Positions 6,274-13,850 of a stretch of 22,494 bases of DNA are shown here, piece by piece; position 1 is the stretch's first letter, and each line of letters begins with the position of its first letter. The notes under the pieces are model-generated. The model searched no databases, had not been told where the DNA came from, and was given only the letters and a program-made list of their open reading frames with translations. This DNA comes from Methanosarcina sp. UBA293 (GTDB taxonomy: Archaea; Halobacteriota; Methanosarcinia; Methanosarcinales; Methanosarcinaceae), in contig DALS01000029.1 of NCBI GenBank assembly GCA_002499445.1, forward strand, positions 1 through 22,494. Reading direction: 5' to 3'. The translations under genes were made by a program, and so were the position numbers.

Positions 6274-7760
6274 AGGATAGGCTCCATCACTTTCTTCCAG
6301 GCTACCTTCACAAGCTCATCCGTATCTCCTTCCTGCATAAGGCAGTCAAGGATTTTCTGGGCTGTTTCTTTATTGTGAACCAGATGACAGTCAACACAGC
6401 TCCATACCTTGCCGCCTCTTGAGCTCTGGATCCATTTTCCTCCGGTCTGCTCGTTTTCACATGGATAGAATGGACAGAAGCAGAAGGTACAGTTCTGGCC
6501 TTCAAAGTGGCAGGGATAGTATTCACAGGTTTTCCTGCCTCCTATACCTTTTTCAGAGGCTTTTTCGATTACCTGCTGTAGTTCGTTTTTCGCCTGTTCT
6601 TTGCCCCATTGGGTAATTACGTCCCCAATTGCAGCGATCAGTTTGTCGTTTTCTTCTTCAGTACGGACTGCAACCCTTATATAATTCTTTCCAAGACCAT
6701 AGAAGGAAGAACAATCTCTTATAAGGACTCCGCGCGCTGCGAGGCGTGTAGTTAATTCTGTTGAGTCAAGTATGAATTTGTTAATATTGACAAAGATAAA
6801 GTTTACATTCGCTTCCCCGGCTTTAAATCCCCTGATCCGATCGAGTTTGGATTTTAGCTTCTCGCCTTCGGTTTTGATTTTAGCTCTCGCCTCTTTCAAA
6901 TACGGATTTTCTATCCCGCCTTCGATGTTGAGAAGGGCAGTCCCTACACTGTTTGCCACGGTTCCGAGGTTCCAGGAAAGCCTGGCAGTATTCAGGATTT
7001 CAGCCATTTCAGGAGAAGCTATCCCAAAGCCCATCCTGATTCCCGGGATTGCAAAGTCCTTTGTAAGAGAACGCATGACAAAAACGTAGTTATTACTTGC
7101 TGCAAGGTCGGCAACGCTCTGTGAAGGATCAGAAAGTTCAATAAAAGCCTCGTCCACAAAAAGCAGGGTTTCATGCTTCTCGCAGCGTTCGGCAAGTGTT
7201 TTGATTTCTTCTCGCGTACGGAGTTTTCCTGTTGGGTTATTGGGGTTGCAAATAAACAGGATTTTTGCTTTTTCCAGAAGCTCGTCAGGAAGTGTTTCTA
7301 CTTCATCCTGGCTGGGGTATTGTGGTTCTGCTCCCATAATCCGGCACTGCATCTCGTATTCTCCAAAAGTGGGCCAGGGCAGCAGGACTATATCCCCTTT
7401 TTCAACCACACATTCCACTACAAGCCTGACTATTTCCGTTGAACCGTTACCTGGAATGATATTCTCCGGGGCTACTCCAAGCCCTACAAACTTTGCAGCA
7501 GCCTCTCGAAACTCAAGATACCTGTTGTCAGGATATTCAGCAAGTTTTTTAAAACTGTTATTAAGAATCTCATCAAAGCTCAATCCGCTTTCTGGATGTT
7601 CAAAAGGGTTTCCTAGGGGATTAAAATTTGCACTAAAGTCAAGAATTTCGCTTTCAGGAATCCCATAAGTCTCAGATGTTTCCTGAATTAGCCCTCCATG
7701 TCTACAGGGCTTCAGGTCAAGCAGATGCTTCCTTAAAGGTACACTTCTTTGCTCTGACAC
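6270..7760 (-). CDS. cobD: CobD, L-threonine-O-3-phosphate decarboxylase with C-terminal Cys-rich extension
   Basis: 496-aa PLP enzyme of the histidinol-phosphate aminotransferase fold. Seen: DFSANFNPLGNP (41-52), FVDEAFIE (201-208), and PLP lysine 234 in RSLTKDFAIPGIRMG. Residues ~1-388 form the decarboxylase, which yields aminopropanol phosphate. The remaining ~108 residues hold a metal-binding-like module with Cys at 412, 417, 424, 427, 429, 434, 455 and 458 and His459/462. The M. mazei orthologue MM2060 was reported to be bifunctional, phosphorylating L-threonine as well as decarboxylating it, with a C-terminal extension of unclear role. The start is GTG (7758-7760) with a weak ribosome site (GCGATC); a TATA-like element ~30 nt upstream implies a short leader. 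It is the first gene of the cob-suf cluster. Confidence 0.94.
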   Translation of the reverse strand: MSEQRSVPLRKHLLDLKPCRHGGLIQETSETYGIPESEILDFSANFNPLGNPFEHPESGLSFDEILNNSFKKLAEYPDNRYLEFREAAAKFVGLGVAPENIIPGNGSTEIVRLVVECVVEKGDIVLLPWPTFGEYEMQCRIMGAEPQYPSQDEVETLPDELLEKAKILFICNPNNPTGKLRTREEIKTLAERCEKHETLLFVDEAFIELSDPSQSVADLAASNNYVFVMRSLTKDFAIPGIRMGFGIASPEMAEILNTARLSWNLGTVANSVGTALLNIEGGIENPYLKEARAKIKTEGEKLKSKLDRIRGFKAGEANVNFIFVNINKFILDSTELTTRLAARGVLIRDCSSFYGLGKNYIRVAVRTEEENDKLIAAIGDVITQWGKEQAKNELQQVIEKASEKGIGGRKTCEYYPCHFEGQNCTFCFCPFYPCENEQTGGKWIQSSRGGKVWSCVDCHLVHNKETAQKILDCLMQEGDTDELVKVAWKKVMEPIL

Positions 7761-7789
7761 GTTGATCGCAAATATTTAGTGTGAATCAT

Positions 7790-7800
7790 GTATATTAAGC
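7790..7800 (-). promoter_or_regulatory. Candidate TATA box for the cobD-cbiB-cobZ-cobS-cobY-sufCB cluster
   Basis: The minus strand reads GCTTAATATAC. A start about 25 nt downstream would fall near 7768, leaving fewer than 10 nt before the GTG start codon of cobD, i.e. a nearly leaderless message, which fits the weak ribosome site. Called by eye. Confidence 0.4.
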
Positions 7801-8112
7801 TGCTTATTAAATTATTCAACTTAACTTACCTTTATTTGCTTTACTATTGTTTGATTGCGAAAACTTCTGCTTTTAGAATCCATTCTACTTTATTTTACAG
7901 AATAATTATATTAATCCAGTCTTTTCCTTTGTCTATGTTATTACTATTATTACTACTATTATTCATTACTACTACTATTATTCTCTTTTTTTTCTTTTTC
8001 TACAATGTGTCATTTTTGCTGAATTCAGGTAGTATCGAAAAAGTAAAATAGCTTGCTTTTAACTACTACCATCCAGAATCGCTGAAAAATATCTTCTATT
8101 AAGAAAGACGGC

Positions 8113-8207
8113 TTATGCCTTAGTGTTTTATACCTTAACATTATGCCTTAATGTTACGCCTTAATATTATGCCCTAACATTATGCCTTAATTATGCCTTA
8201 ATATTTG
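8113..8207. repeat. Seven tandem copies of a ~13-bp TTATGCCTTAAYA repeat upstream of hisS
   Basis: Successive units are TTATGCCTTAGTGT, TTTATACCTTAACA, TTATGCCTTAATG, TTACGCCTTAATA, TTATGCCCTAACA, TTATGCCTTAA and TTATGCCTTAATA. Unit lengths are 11-14 bp with occasional substitutions. The array ends ~35 bp before the hisS ATG, so it overlaps the expected hisS promoter position. Confidence 0.8.
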
Positions 8208-8240
8208 TTTTAAATTTGACGTTATCAGGTGCATTTAAAA

Positions 8241-9470
8241 ATGACAGTTAATAAACCAAGAGGGACACGGGACTTTTTACCTGCCGACACTGCCCGGAGA
8301 AGATACGTGGAAAGTATTATGCGAGATGTTGCCCGCAACTGGGGCTACAGTGAAATCATTACTCCCACGTTTGAACATCTGGATCTTTTTACCCTGAAGT
8401 CAGGGGAAGGAATTGTAGGGGAACTCTATAACTTCACTGACAAAGGGGGCAGGGAAATGACTCTCAGGCCTGAGCTTACTGCTCCTGTCATGCGCCTGTA
8501 TGTGAACGAACTCCAGTCCTTTCCAAAACCCTTAAAATTATTCTACTTCGAAAACTGTTTCCGTTATGAACGCCCCCAGAAAGGCCGTTTCAGGGAATTC
8601 TGGCAGTTCGGGGTTGAACTTATAGGAAGCGGAAAACCCGATTCTGACGCCGAGGTTATTGCCCTTGCCGATTCCATGTTAAAAGCCGTCGGAGTGAAGG
8701 GCGATCTGAAAATCGGAAACCTTGCAGTGATACGTACGCTTTTGAGCGGGCTTGAGCCCGAGATTGTGAGTACGGTCATGCGGCTTGTGGACAAGAAAGA
8801 GTATGCAGGCCTCGAAGGTCTGCTTGAAGAAATAGGAGCCGAAGAACAGCTCAAGTCCGATCTTTTCCACCTTATCAAGCTTGAAGGCAGGTATATCCTT
8901 CCGGATGTAAAGGAAATCGTAGGAAACCTCCCTGAGCTTGTAAGCTTTGAAAAAACCCTCAAGCTTCTTGACGCATACGGAGTCGATTACACCCTTGACT
9001 TCGGGATCGCCCGCGGGCTAGACTATTATACAGGCATGGTTTTTGAAGTCTATGCCGAAGGCCTCGGTGCCCAGAAACAGGTCTGTGGAGGCGGCTCTTA
9101 CCAGCTTATCAAGCTTTTCGGAGGCGGAGATGTGCCTTCAACCGGTTTCGGGATAGGGTTTGACCGGATTATGGAAATCTGTCCTCTTACCCCACCTGCT
9201 CCAAAAACCCTTGTAATGATCTCGAAACCTAGTGTCCATCTGGAAGCCATAAATTTTGCAAATGAGTTAAGAAAATACGTGCCAGTCCATATAGACCTCA
9301 TGGAGCGCAATTTCAAAGCCCAGCTTTCCTATGCAAATACCATCAACGCCGACTACGTGGTCATAGTCGGGGAAAAAGAACTCGAAGCAGGGAAGCTTAC
9401 GCTGAGGGATATGGTTTCAGGAGAACAGGAGCTTCTGACGCTGGAAGAGATTATTGAGAAAATTTGTTAA
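8241..9470 (+). CDS. hisS: Histidyl-tRNA synthetase
   Basis: Class II aminoacyl-tRNA synthetase, 409 aa from the chosen start, charging tRNA-His in the cytoplasm. Visible: N-terminal KPRGTRDFLPADTARRR; motif 2 FENCFRYERPQKGRFREFWQF; the HisRS-specific ARGLDYYTGMVFEVY; motif 3 PSTGFGIGFDRIMEI; and a C-terminal anticodon-binding domain (PKTLVMISKP to the end) that includes the strand YVVIVGEKELEAGKLTLRDM. A frame-compatible GTG exists at 8229-8231, but this GTG is the end of an AGGTG Shine-Dalgarno string correctly spaced from ATG 8241, so the ATG is preferred. It stands alone, divergent from cobD, and is followed by a T-rich repeat that probably terminates it. Length is normal for the family. 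Confidence 0.97.
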   Translation: MTVNKPRGTRDFLPADTARRRYVESIMRDVARNWGYSEIITPTFEHLDLFTLKSGEGIVGELYNFTDKGGREMTLRPELTAPVMRLYVNELQSFPKPLKLFYFENCFRYERPQKGRFREFWQFGVELIGSGKPDSDAEVIALADSMLKAVGVKGDLKIGNLAVIRTLLSGLEPEIVSTVMRLVDKKEYAGLEGLLEEIGAEEQLKSDLFHLIKLEGRYILPDVKEIVGNLPELVSFEKTLKLLDAYGVDYTLDFGIARGLDYYTGMVFEVYAEGLGAQKQVCGGGSYQLIKLFGGGDVPSTGFGIGFDRIMEICPLTPPAPKTLVMISKPSVHLEAINFANELRKYVPVHIDLMERNFKAQLSYANTINADYVVIVGEKELEAGKLTLRDMVSGEQELLTLEEIIEKIC

Positions 9471-9530
9471 GAGCTTCAGTAAGACAATTTGCTTTTTATT
9501 TTTAATTTTCTATTACCCTCTTCTCATTTT

Positions 9531-9590
9531 AACTTCTAATTTTTCTATTTAGCTCCTAATTTTTCTATTTAAATTCTAATTTTATTTTCT
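9531..9590. repeat. Three tandem 20-bp T-rich units after hisS
   Basis: Units are AACTTCTAATTTTTCTATTT (9531-9550), AGCTCCTAATTTTTCTATTT (9551-9570) and the more diverged AAATTCTAATTTTATTTTCT (9571-9590). In the hisS sense strand each unit has a T-rich tract, so the array may act as a multiple archaeal terminator. Confidence 0.7.
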
Positions 9591-9839
9591 ATTCTGGACG
9601 TTAACTGCGCTGAAAATATTTCTACTGCTAATTTCCTCTGCTTGAATCCTTGTTGGTAGGCTATAATAATTATTTTCTGATTTCTCTTGTATTTATCAAG
9701 CCAGATATTTCAATAGAGGATACTTTAATTTCTTTAACGTCGTTTTAATGTCGTAGTAAATGATTTTTGCAGTCTTATCTGTCAATTTTTCACAGTATAT
9801 CAGATGAAAATGGAAAAGATTTTCAAGAGATTGTCCATA

Positions 9840-9848
9840 CTTTTATAA
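9840..9848 (+). promoter_or_regulatory. Candidate TATA box for the ABC-2 exporter operon
   Basis: CTTTTATAA lies about 50 bp before the TTG start of the ATPase gene. It predicts transcription from near 9871 with a ~20-nt leader. Called by eye. Confidence 0.45.
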
Positions 9849-9892
9849 CCAGCATATCTTAGAGGTCGAGGAAAGAAGACGGGGCGAATAAC

Positions 9893-10642
9893 TTGGAACC
9901 GATCATTGAGGTCAGGAACCTTACCAAGATTTTTCTTTCAAGAGGAAAGAAAATAACAGCAGTGGATGATGTCAGTTTCGACGTATTCAATGGGGAAATT
10001 TTTGGCATGATAGGACCTAACGGAGCTGGTAAATCAACCATATTTTCCATGCTGACCACGTTAATAAAACCTACAGGTGGCAGTATAAAGGTTGCAGGTT
10101 TTGATGTTGGAAAAGAAGATGACAGGATAAGACCAATAATAGGTATAGTGCCCCAGAAACTCAGCCTCTATCCGGACCTCACAGCCAGGGAGAATCTGGA
10201 ACTCATGGGTAACCTTTACGATGTGCCAAAACCGGTTATGGAAGAGCGAATTGATTATTATCTGAAACTTGTAGGTCTTGAAACTCATGCCGACCGTTTT
10301 ACAGGTGGTTTTTCAGGCGGTATGAAACAGCGCCTTTCAGTAATCTGTGCAGTGATACACGACCCTGAAATCATATTCTGGGATGAGCCAACAACAGGGC
10401 TTGATCCGCAGACAAGGCAGGCTATCTGGAAACTCGCCAGAAAATTCAATGGAGAAGGAAAAACTCTAATTTTTACGACCCATTATATGGAAGAGGCAGA
10501 TAAGCTCAGCGATAGAGTCGCTGTAATGAATCTAGGCAAACTTGTGGCTCTGGATGCGCCAGGAATCCTAAAGGAAAAATCAGAAAGTGCGAATCTTGAA
10601 GATGTGTTTATACGCCTAACTGGGGAAGAGGTGCGTGATTAA
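9893..10642 (+). CDS. ABC-2 type exporter, ATP-binding protein (CcmA/DrrA-like)
   Basis: 249-aa cytoplasmic ATPase of an ABC-2 exporter. Motifs: Walker A GPNGAGKST (41-49), Q-loop Gln88, signature FSGGMKQRL (140-148), Walker B IIFWDEPTTGLDP (160-172) and switch His197 (FTTHYMEEAD). The TTGLDP and THYMEEA strings are typical of the DrrA/NodI/CcmA group, which pumps drugs, lipids or polysaccharides outward. The start is TTG at 9893; no earlier ATG is available and the next ATG is inside Walker A. The ribosome site is weak (GGGGCG). The stop is 1 bp before the permease ATG, so the two form one operon with the secreted protein that follows. The cargo cannot be deduced. Confidence 0.92.
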   Translation: MEPIIEVRNLTKIFLSRGKKITAVDDVSFDVFNGEIFGMIGPNGAGKSTIFSMLTTLIKPTGGSIKVAGFDVGKEDDRIRPIIGIVPQKLSLYPDLTARENLELMGNLYDVPKPVMEERIDYYLKLVGLETHADRFTGGFSGGMKQRLSVICAVIHDPEIIFWDEPTTGLDPQTRQAIWKLARKFNGEGKTLIFTTHYMEEADKLSDRVAVMNLGKLVALDAPGILKEKSESANLEDVFIRLTGEEVRD

Positions 10643-10643
10643 A

Positions 10644-11750
10644 ATGACAATAAGGACTGAGCTGAAGCATTCCTGGATAATAATGATAAAAGAGTTCAGA
10701 CAGCTTTTCAGAAAAAAAGCGCTTTTAGTTCCTTTGTTTTTATTTCCCATTATCATGATAGTCTTTTTTGGCTACGGCATGGGCGGCACAGTCAAAAATG
10801 CTCCAATTCTCATAGTCAATGACGACACCGGCACAGCCTCAGGCCCGCTTGTTCAGGAAATCGGAAGCTACACCCCTAAATACGGCGGAAACCCCATGTT
10901 TTCGATAACCTATACAAAGGACATGTCGCAGTCCGAGGCAGAGAGTAAAATAGATGCAGGATTGTATAAAGCCGTACTGCTCATCCCGCATGATTACAGT
11001 GACAGAGTAGCGAAAAATGAGAGTACGACGCTGACGCTCTTAACTGATTCTTCCGATACTACCACAAGCGGCATAATCATAAATTTCATGAAGCAATTTT
11101 TAGCAAAAGCCGGACCTGTTTCTTTAAATATTCCTAAGATTTACGGCGATCTTGAATACCTTGATTTTCTCACACCAGCTGTCATAGCCCTTACCATATT
11201 TTTTGGTTCCGTGGCAACTACAGGCTCTGCGATTGCAGGAGAGAAACAGGATGGAACTATTGTTCGGATCTTAATGACGCCTGTCAGCAAAAGATCTGTA
11301 ATTTTGGGAAAAACCTTATACCAGTTAATATTGCAATTAGCCAGAGCTGTTATCCTGATATTTGCAGCATTTGCCATTATGGGATTCAAGATGAATGGCA
11401 GCTGGCTTCTTGTTGCTCTGGTGCTTGTAATTTTTACTCTAGGAGGCGTAGGGTTGGGGATAGTCATGTCTGCAATTGCAGACGATATGGAATCTTTCTT
11501 CCAATTAAATATGCTATTTACTCTTCCATCCATGTTTGTAACAGGTGTATTTTTTCCCTTGAGCTCAATTCCTGATTGGATGCGTTATATAGCCTATTTA
11601 TTGCCTCTGACTTATGCAAATAACGCTATGCGTGCTATCATGATCAAGGGTCAGGGTTTGAACGCTATATCTACTGATCTGATAATACTCTCCCTTTTTG
11701 CACTCATTACTTTCACTGCAGGTGTTCGCCTTTTCAGGAGGGAAGCATAA
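10644..11750 (+). CDS. ABC-2 type exporter, membrane permease
   Basis: 368-aa permease with the ABC-2 architecture: a cytoplasmic start (MIKEFRQLFRKK), one membrane segment (~residues 27-45), a long external domain (~46-170) and then five membrane segments. Between segments 2 and 3 is the cytoplasmic coupling stretch GEKQDGTIVRILMTPVSKR, typical of the family, and near the C-terminus LPLTYANNAMRAIMIKG, also typical. A frame-compatible GTG (10635-10637) exists, but GAGGTG (10628-10633) is better placed as ribosome site for the ATG at 10644, which I use. The gene lies immediately after its ATPase and 1 bp before the secreted protein. It most likely works as a homodimer with two ATPase subunits. 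Confidence 0.92.
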   Translation: MTIRTELKHSWIIMIKEFRQLFRKKALLVPLFLFPIIMIVFFGYGMGGTVKNAPILIVNDDTGTASGPLVQEIGSYTPKYGGNPMFSITYTKDMSQSEAESKIDAGLYKAVLLIPHDYSDRVAKNESTTLTLLTDSSDTTTSGIIINFMKQFLAKAGPVSLNIPKIYGDLEYLDFLTPAVIALTIFFGSVATTGSAIAGEKQDGTIVRILMTPVSKRSVILGKTLYQLILQLARAVILIFAAFAIMGFKMNGSWLLVALVLVIFTLGGVGLGIVMSAIADDMESFFQLNMLFTLPSMFVTGVFFPLSSIPDWMRYIAYLLPLTYANNAMRAIMIKGQGLNAISTDLIILSLFALITFTAGVRLFRREA

Positions 11751-11751
11751 A

Positions 11752-12996
11752 ATGAAGAAAATGACAGTATTCTTTTCTCTATTAGTTATATCGATTATTA
11801 TGGTCTTATCGATTATTATGGTCTCGAGCGCAGCAGCAGCTTATAATACCCAGGTTACTCCAACAATTATTCCAACCACTTCATCCTCTCCGACCTTTTC
11901 AACCACTGCAGCTACTCCATCCTCTCCGACTTCTCCTGTTACTCCTCCTCCCTCTTTGACTTCTCCGTCCACTGTAGCTACTCCATCTATTGCAACCACC
12001 CCATCTGTTTCATCCACTCCATTTACTGTAACTACTCCATCTATTTCATCCACTCCATCTACTGTAACTACTCCAATAACTCCAACTACTTACAGTGTGC
12101 CTCAAAGTTTTGATTTTGGGAAAAATTATTATAACGTGTACGGCAGCCCTGATATTAGCGCCACCATTATTGGCAGTAACGAATTCGATAGGGGTCAGAA
12201 GGCTACTTTGAATATCGATCTCATGAACAGGGGCAAATTATTAGGGTTTAAGGATGTCAGGACGCCGAACGGAGCAAATGAAATCTTTGCTGCCCAGACG
12301 GAAATGAAACTTGAGAGTGCTATAGTAGACGCCAACGGCATAGTTGCTTCTCTATTCGCAGATCCAGGCAGTCCTGTTGAAGTCAAATCAATCAGCCAGC
12401 AGCTCGGTTCTATAAAAAGTGGGCAGAATTCAATAGCTCCTGCAAAATTCGATATAGAAATAAATAAAAAGGCAAAGGCAGGGGAATACAACCTTTACCT
12501 GAATCTCTCCTATGATTATCAGAAAAACGTCCAGGTTACAAATGCAAATGCCACTGCTCAGACTTATGATGTGAATCACTGGTATGGGATGATGGCTCAG
12601 AACCAGACATTAAAAATCAAAGTAAAAAGTCAGGCTGATTTTGAGATCGTAAATACCACAGGCAGCCTCCATCCTGGGGGAAATAGCATAATCGAAATAA
12701 CAATTAAAAATACGGGTGAAAACGAGGCAAGAAATGTTAAAGCAATAGTCAATCCCTCTGACCCTTTAAGCACAACCGATGGTATGGCTTTCCTATCTAC
12801 TATAATGCCTGGCAGTACGGCTGTTGCAAAAATTAAGGTTAAGGCGGATAGCGAAACTATACCTAAGGCCTATGGAATAGACACAGTATTGAAATACGAA
12901 ACCCCAGAAGGCGATATTAAGTATTCCGATATCCTTCAGGCTACGGTAGAAGTTAAGGATGCAGGACTGTTCCAGAAGCTTTTCGGATGGATTTAA
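11752..12996 (+). CDS. Secreted protein with Thr/Ser/Pro linker and S-layer/CARDB-like (COG1361-type) domains
   Basis: 414 aa. Residues 1-30 form a signal peptide with a long hydrophobic core ending in SSAAAA. Residues ~31-112 are a mucin-like Thr/Ser/Pro linker, probably glycosylated. Residues ~130-400 are two or more immunoglobulin-like beta domains; GQKATLNIDLMNRGK and GGNSIIEITIKNTGENEARNV are typical of CARDB/COG1361 modules. No C-terminal membrane anchor or PGF-CTERM is visible (the end is LFQKLFGWI), so it may be released or held by its N-terminal segment. AGGAGG (11736-11741) sets the ATG at 11752, one base after the permease stop. Co-transcription suggests that it is an external partner or cargo of the exporter. 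The signal-peptide core contains an exact 18-bp tandem duplication. Confidence 0.85.
   Translation: MKKMTVFFSLLVISIIMVLSIIMVSSAAAAYNTQVTPTIIPTTSSSPTFSTTAATPSSPTSPVTPPPSLTSPSTVATPSIATTPSVSSTPFTVTTPSISSTPSTVTTPITPTTYSVPQSFDFGKNYYNVYGSPDISATIIGSNEFDRGQKATLNIDLMNRGKLLGFKDVRTPNGANEIFAAQTEMKLESAIVDANGIVASLFADPGSPVEVKSISQQLGSIKSGQNSIAPAKFDIEINKKAKAGEYNLYLNLSYDYQKNVQVTNANATAQTYDVNHWYGMMAQNQTLKIKVKSQADFEIVNTTGSLHPGGNSIIEITIKNTGENEARNVKAIVNPSDPLSTTDGMAFLSTIMPGSTAVAKIKVKADSETIPKAYGIDTVLKYETPEGDIKYSDILQATVEVKDAGLFQKLFGWI
11789..11824 (+). repeat. Exact 18-bp tandem duplication in the signal-peptide core
   Basis: TATCGATTATTATGGTCT occurs twice head to tail (11789-11806 and 11807-11824) and encodes SIIMVL-SIIMVS. 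It lengthens the hydrophobic core by six residues without changing frame. The exact identity indicates a recent event. Confidence 0.9.
11965..12085 (+). repeat. Degenerate repeats encoding the Thr/Ser/Pro linker
   Basis: Codon strings such as ACTCCATCT, GTAACT and TCATCC recur with 9-18 nt periodicity and encode variants of TPSxSSTPxTVT. The repeat lies wholly within the linker of the secreted protein and probably varies in copy number between strains. Confidence 0.7.
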
Positions 12997-13276
12997 TAAA
13001 AATATCAATCGGGCAGCAATTAATAACCCATTTTGCATATCGCTTTAAGAACACTGTTCCGACACAAACTATATATGTTATGCTGCGTTCTCTAGTGATG
13101 TTTTTACCGAAAACTCACGCTTTTGCAGGGATTCCTGAAAAGCCACGCAGCAGTTTGCTGTGGCGGATTAAAAATCTCCCGATCGATGTGTTGGTCCGTT
13201 ATAATCGGTAAAGATATAACTTCAGCCCGAAGAGCTTTCCTCAGGGTATCGATCAATTAATATCAGGAGAATTATT
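12997..13276 (+). other. rpsO promoter and ~180-nt structured leader
   Basis: A TATA-like CTATATATG (13070-13078) predicts transcription from near 13100. The leader could form GCCA-cg-CAGC with GCTG-TGGC (13142-13163, small bulge) and CCGAT (13179-13183) with ATCGG (13204-13208). A second TATA-like string, GATATAAC, lies at 13212-13219, so a shorter leader is also possible. A short frame (12987-13211) crossing this region is not credible. Confidence 0.4.
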
Positions 13277-13735
13277 ATGGCAAAAATGCATACCAAAAGA
13301 AAAGGCAAGTCCTCTTCCACCAGGCCCATCAGAACTGAGCCGCCTGAGTGGTGCAAGATCAGCGCAGAAGAAGTCACTTCAATCGTCCTTGATCTCTGGA
13401 AACAGGGTGTCTCAACCGCTGAAATCGGGATGACTTTAAGGGACCGCTATGGAGTTCCTGATGCCAAGCTTATCACAGGCAAGAAGATTACAACTATCCT
13501 CAAGGAAAATAGTGTTGCTTCGAACCTTCCTGAAGACCTCACCAATCTGATTGTGAAGGCTCTGAGGCTCAGGAAACACCTTTCTATTAACAAAAAAGAT
13601 GTTCACAACAAACGTGCTCTTAATCTGACTGAATCCAAGATCAGAAGGCTTGTTAAGTACTACAAGCAAGAAAAGGTACTTCCAAGAGAATGGTTCTACA
13701 AACCTGAAACTGCAGAAATGATGATTACCAGGTAA
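13277..13735 (+). CDS. rpsO: 30S ribosomal protein S15 (uS15, archaeal form)
   Basis: 152-aa small-subunit ribosomal protein that binds 16S rRNA. It is the long archaeal/eukaryotic form, with an N-terminal extension (MAKMHTKRKGKSSSTRPIRT) before EPPEWCKISAEEV; bacterial S15 is about 89 aa. The conserved core is clear: TLRDRYGVPDAKLITGKKI in the archaeal N-terminal domain, then LRLRKHLSINKKDVHNKRAL and IRRLVKYYK in the rRNA-binding helices. The ribosome site is AGGAGA at 13265-13270. The gene is monocistronic here; downstream lies a T-rich tandem repeat and the convergent end of the uptake operon. Confidence 0.98.
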   Translation: MAKMHTKRKGKSSSTRPIRTEPPEWCKISAEEVTSIVLDLWKQGVSTAEIGMTLRDRYGVPDAKLITGKKITTILKENSVASNLPEDLTNLIVKALRLRKHLSINKKDVHNKRALNLTESKIRRLVKYYKQEKVLPREWFYKPETAEMMITR

Positions 13736-13850
13736 AAACCTGGAAATCTTTTTTCTTGTTTTTCTGGTCAGCTTTGCCCACTGGCAAATCCTACCGCTAT
13801 TTTAAAATTCTGCTTTCATTCTTTTTCTCTGATTACTTTTGAAATTTCTA

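Larger units (their letters stand above)
7761..8240. other. Divergent spacer between cobD and hisS, very AT-rich
   Basis: About 480 bp without a credible gene. The left 40 bp hold the cobD promoter. At 7936-7985 there is a degenerate run of TTA/CTA triplets followed by a poly-T tract. At 8113-8207 there is a 13-bp tandem array (separate entry). A plus-strand frame at 7788-8051 encodes only low-complexity Leu/Phe/Ile sequence without a ribosome site and is treated as spurious. Confidence 0.6.
9471..9892. other. AT-rich spacer between hisS and the ABC-2 operon
   Basis: About 420 bp with no gene. It begins with T-rich stretches that probably terminate hisS and contains the 20-bp repeat at 9531-9590. 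A short perfect hairpin, GAAAAT (9806-9811) with ATTTTC (9819-9824), lies near the right end, followed by the promoter of the ABC-2 operon. Confidence 0.6.

Noticed and set aside
7788..8051. 87-aa plus-strand frame, hydrophobic
   Set aside because: Low-complexity TTA/CTA and poly-T DNA translates into Leu/Phe/Ile runs; it starts in the cobD promoter without a ribosome site.
8113..8207. Possible CRISPR array
   Set aside because: Units are 11-14 bp, directly adjacent with no unique spacers; this is a simple tandem repeat. The 18-bp and 20-bp arrays are rejected for the same reason.
13096..13136. Box C/D RNA candidate (GTGATGT ... CTGA)
   Set aside because: The C box is imperfect and no internal C'/D' boxes are visible; probably chance.
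12987..13211. 74-aa plus-strand frame upstream of rpsO
   Set aside because: It overlaps the end of the secreted-protein gene, has no ribosome site and runs through the rpsO leader and its hairpin.
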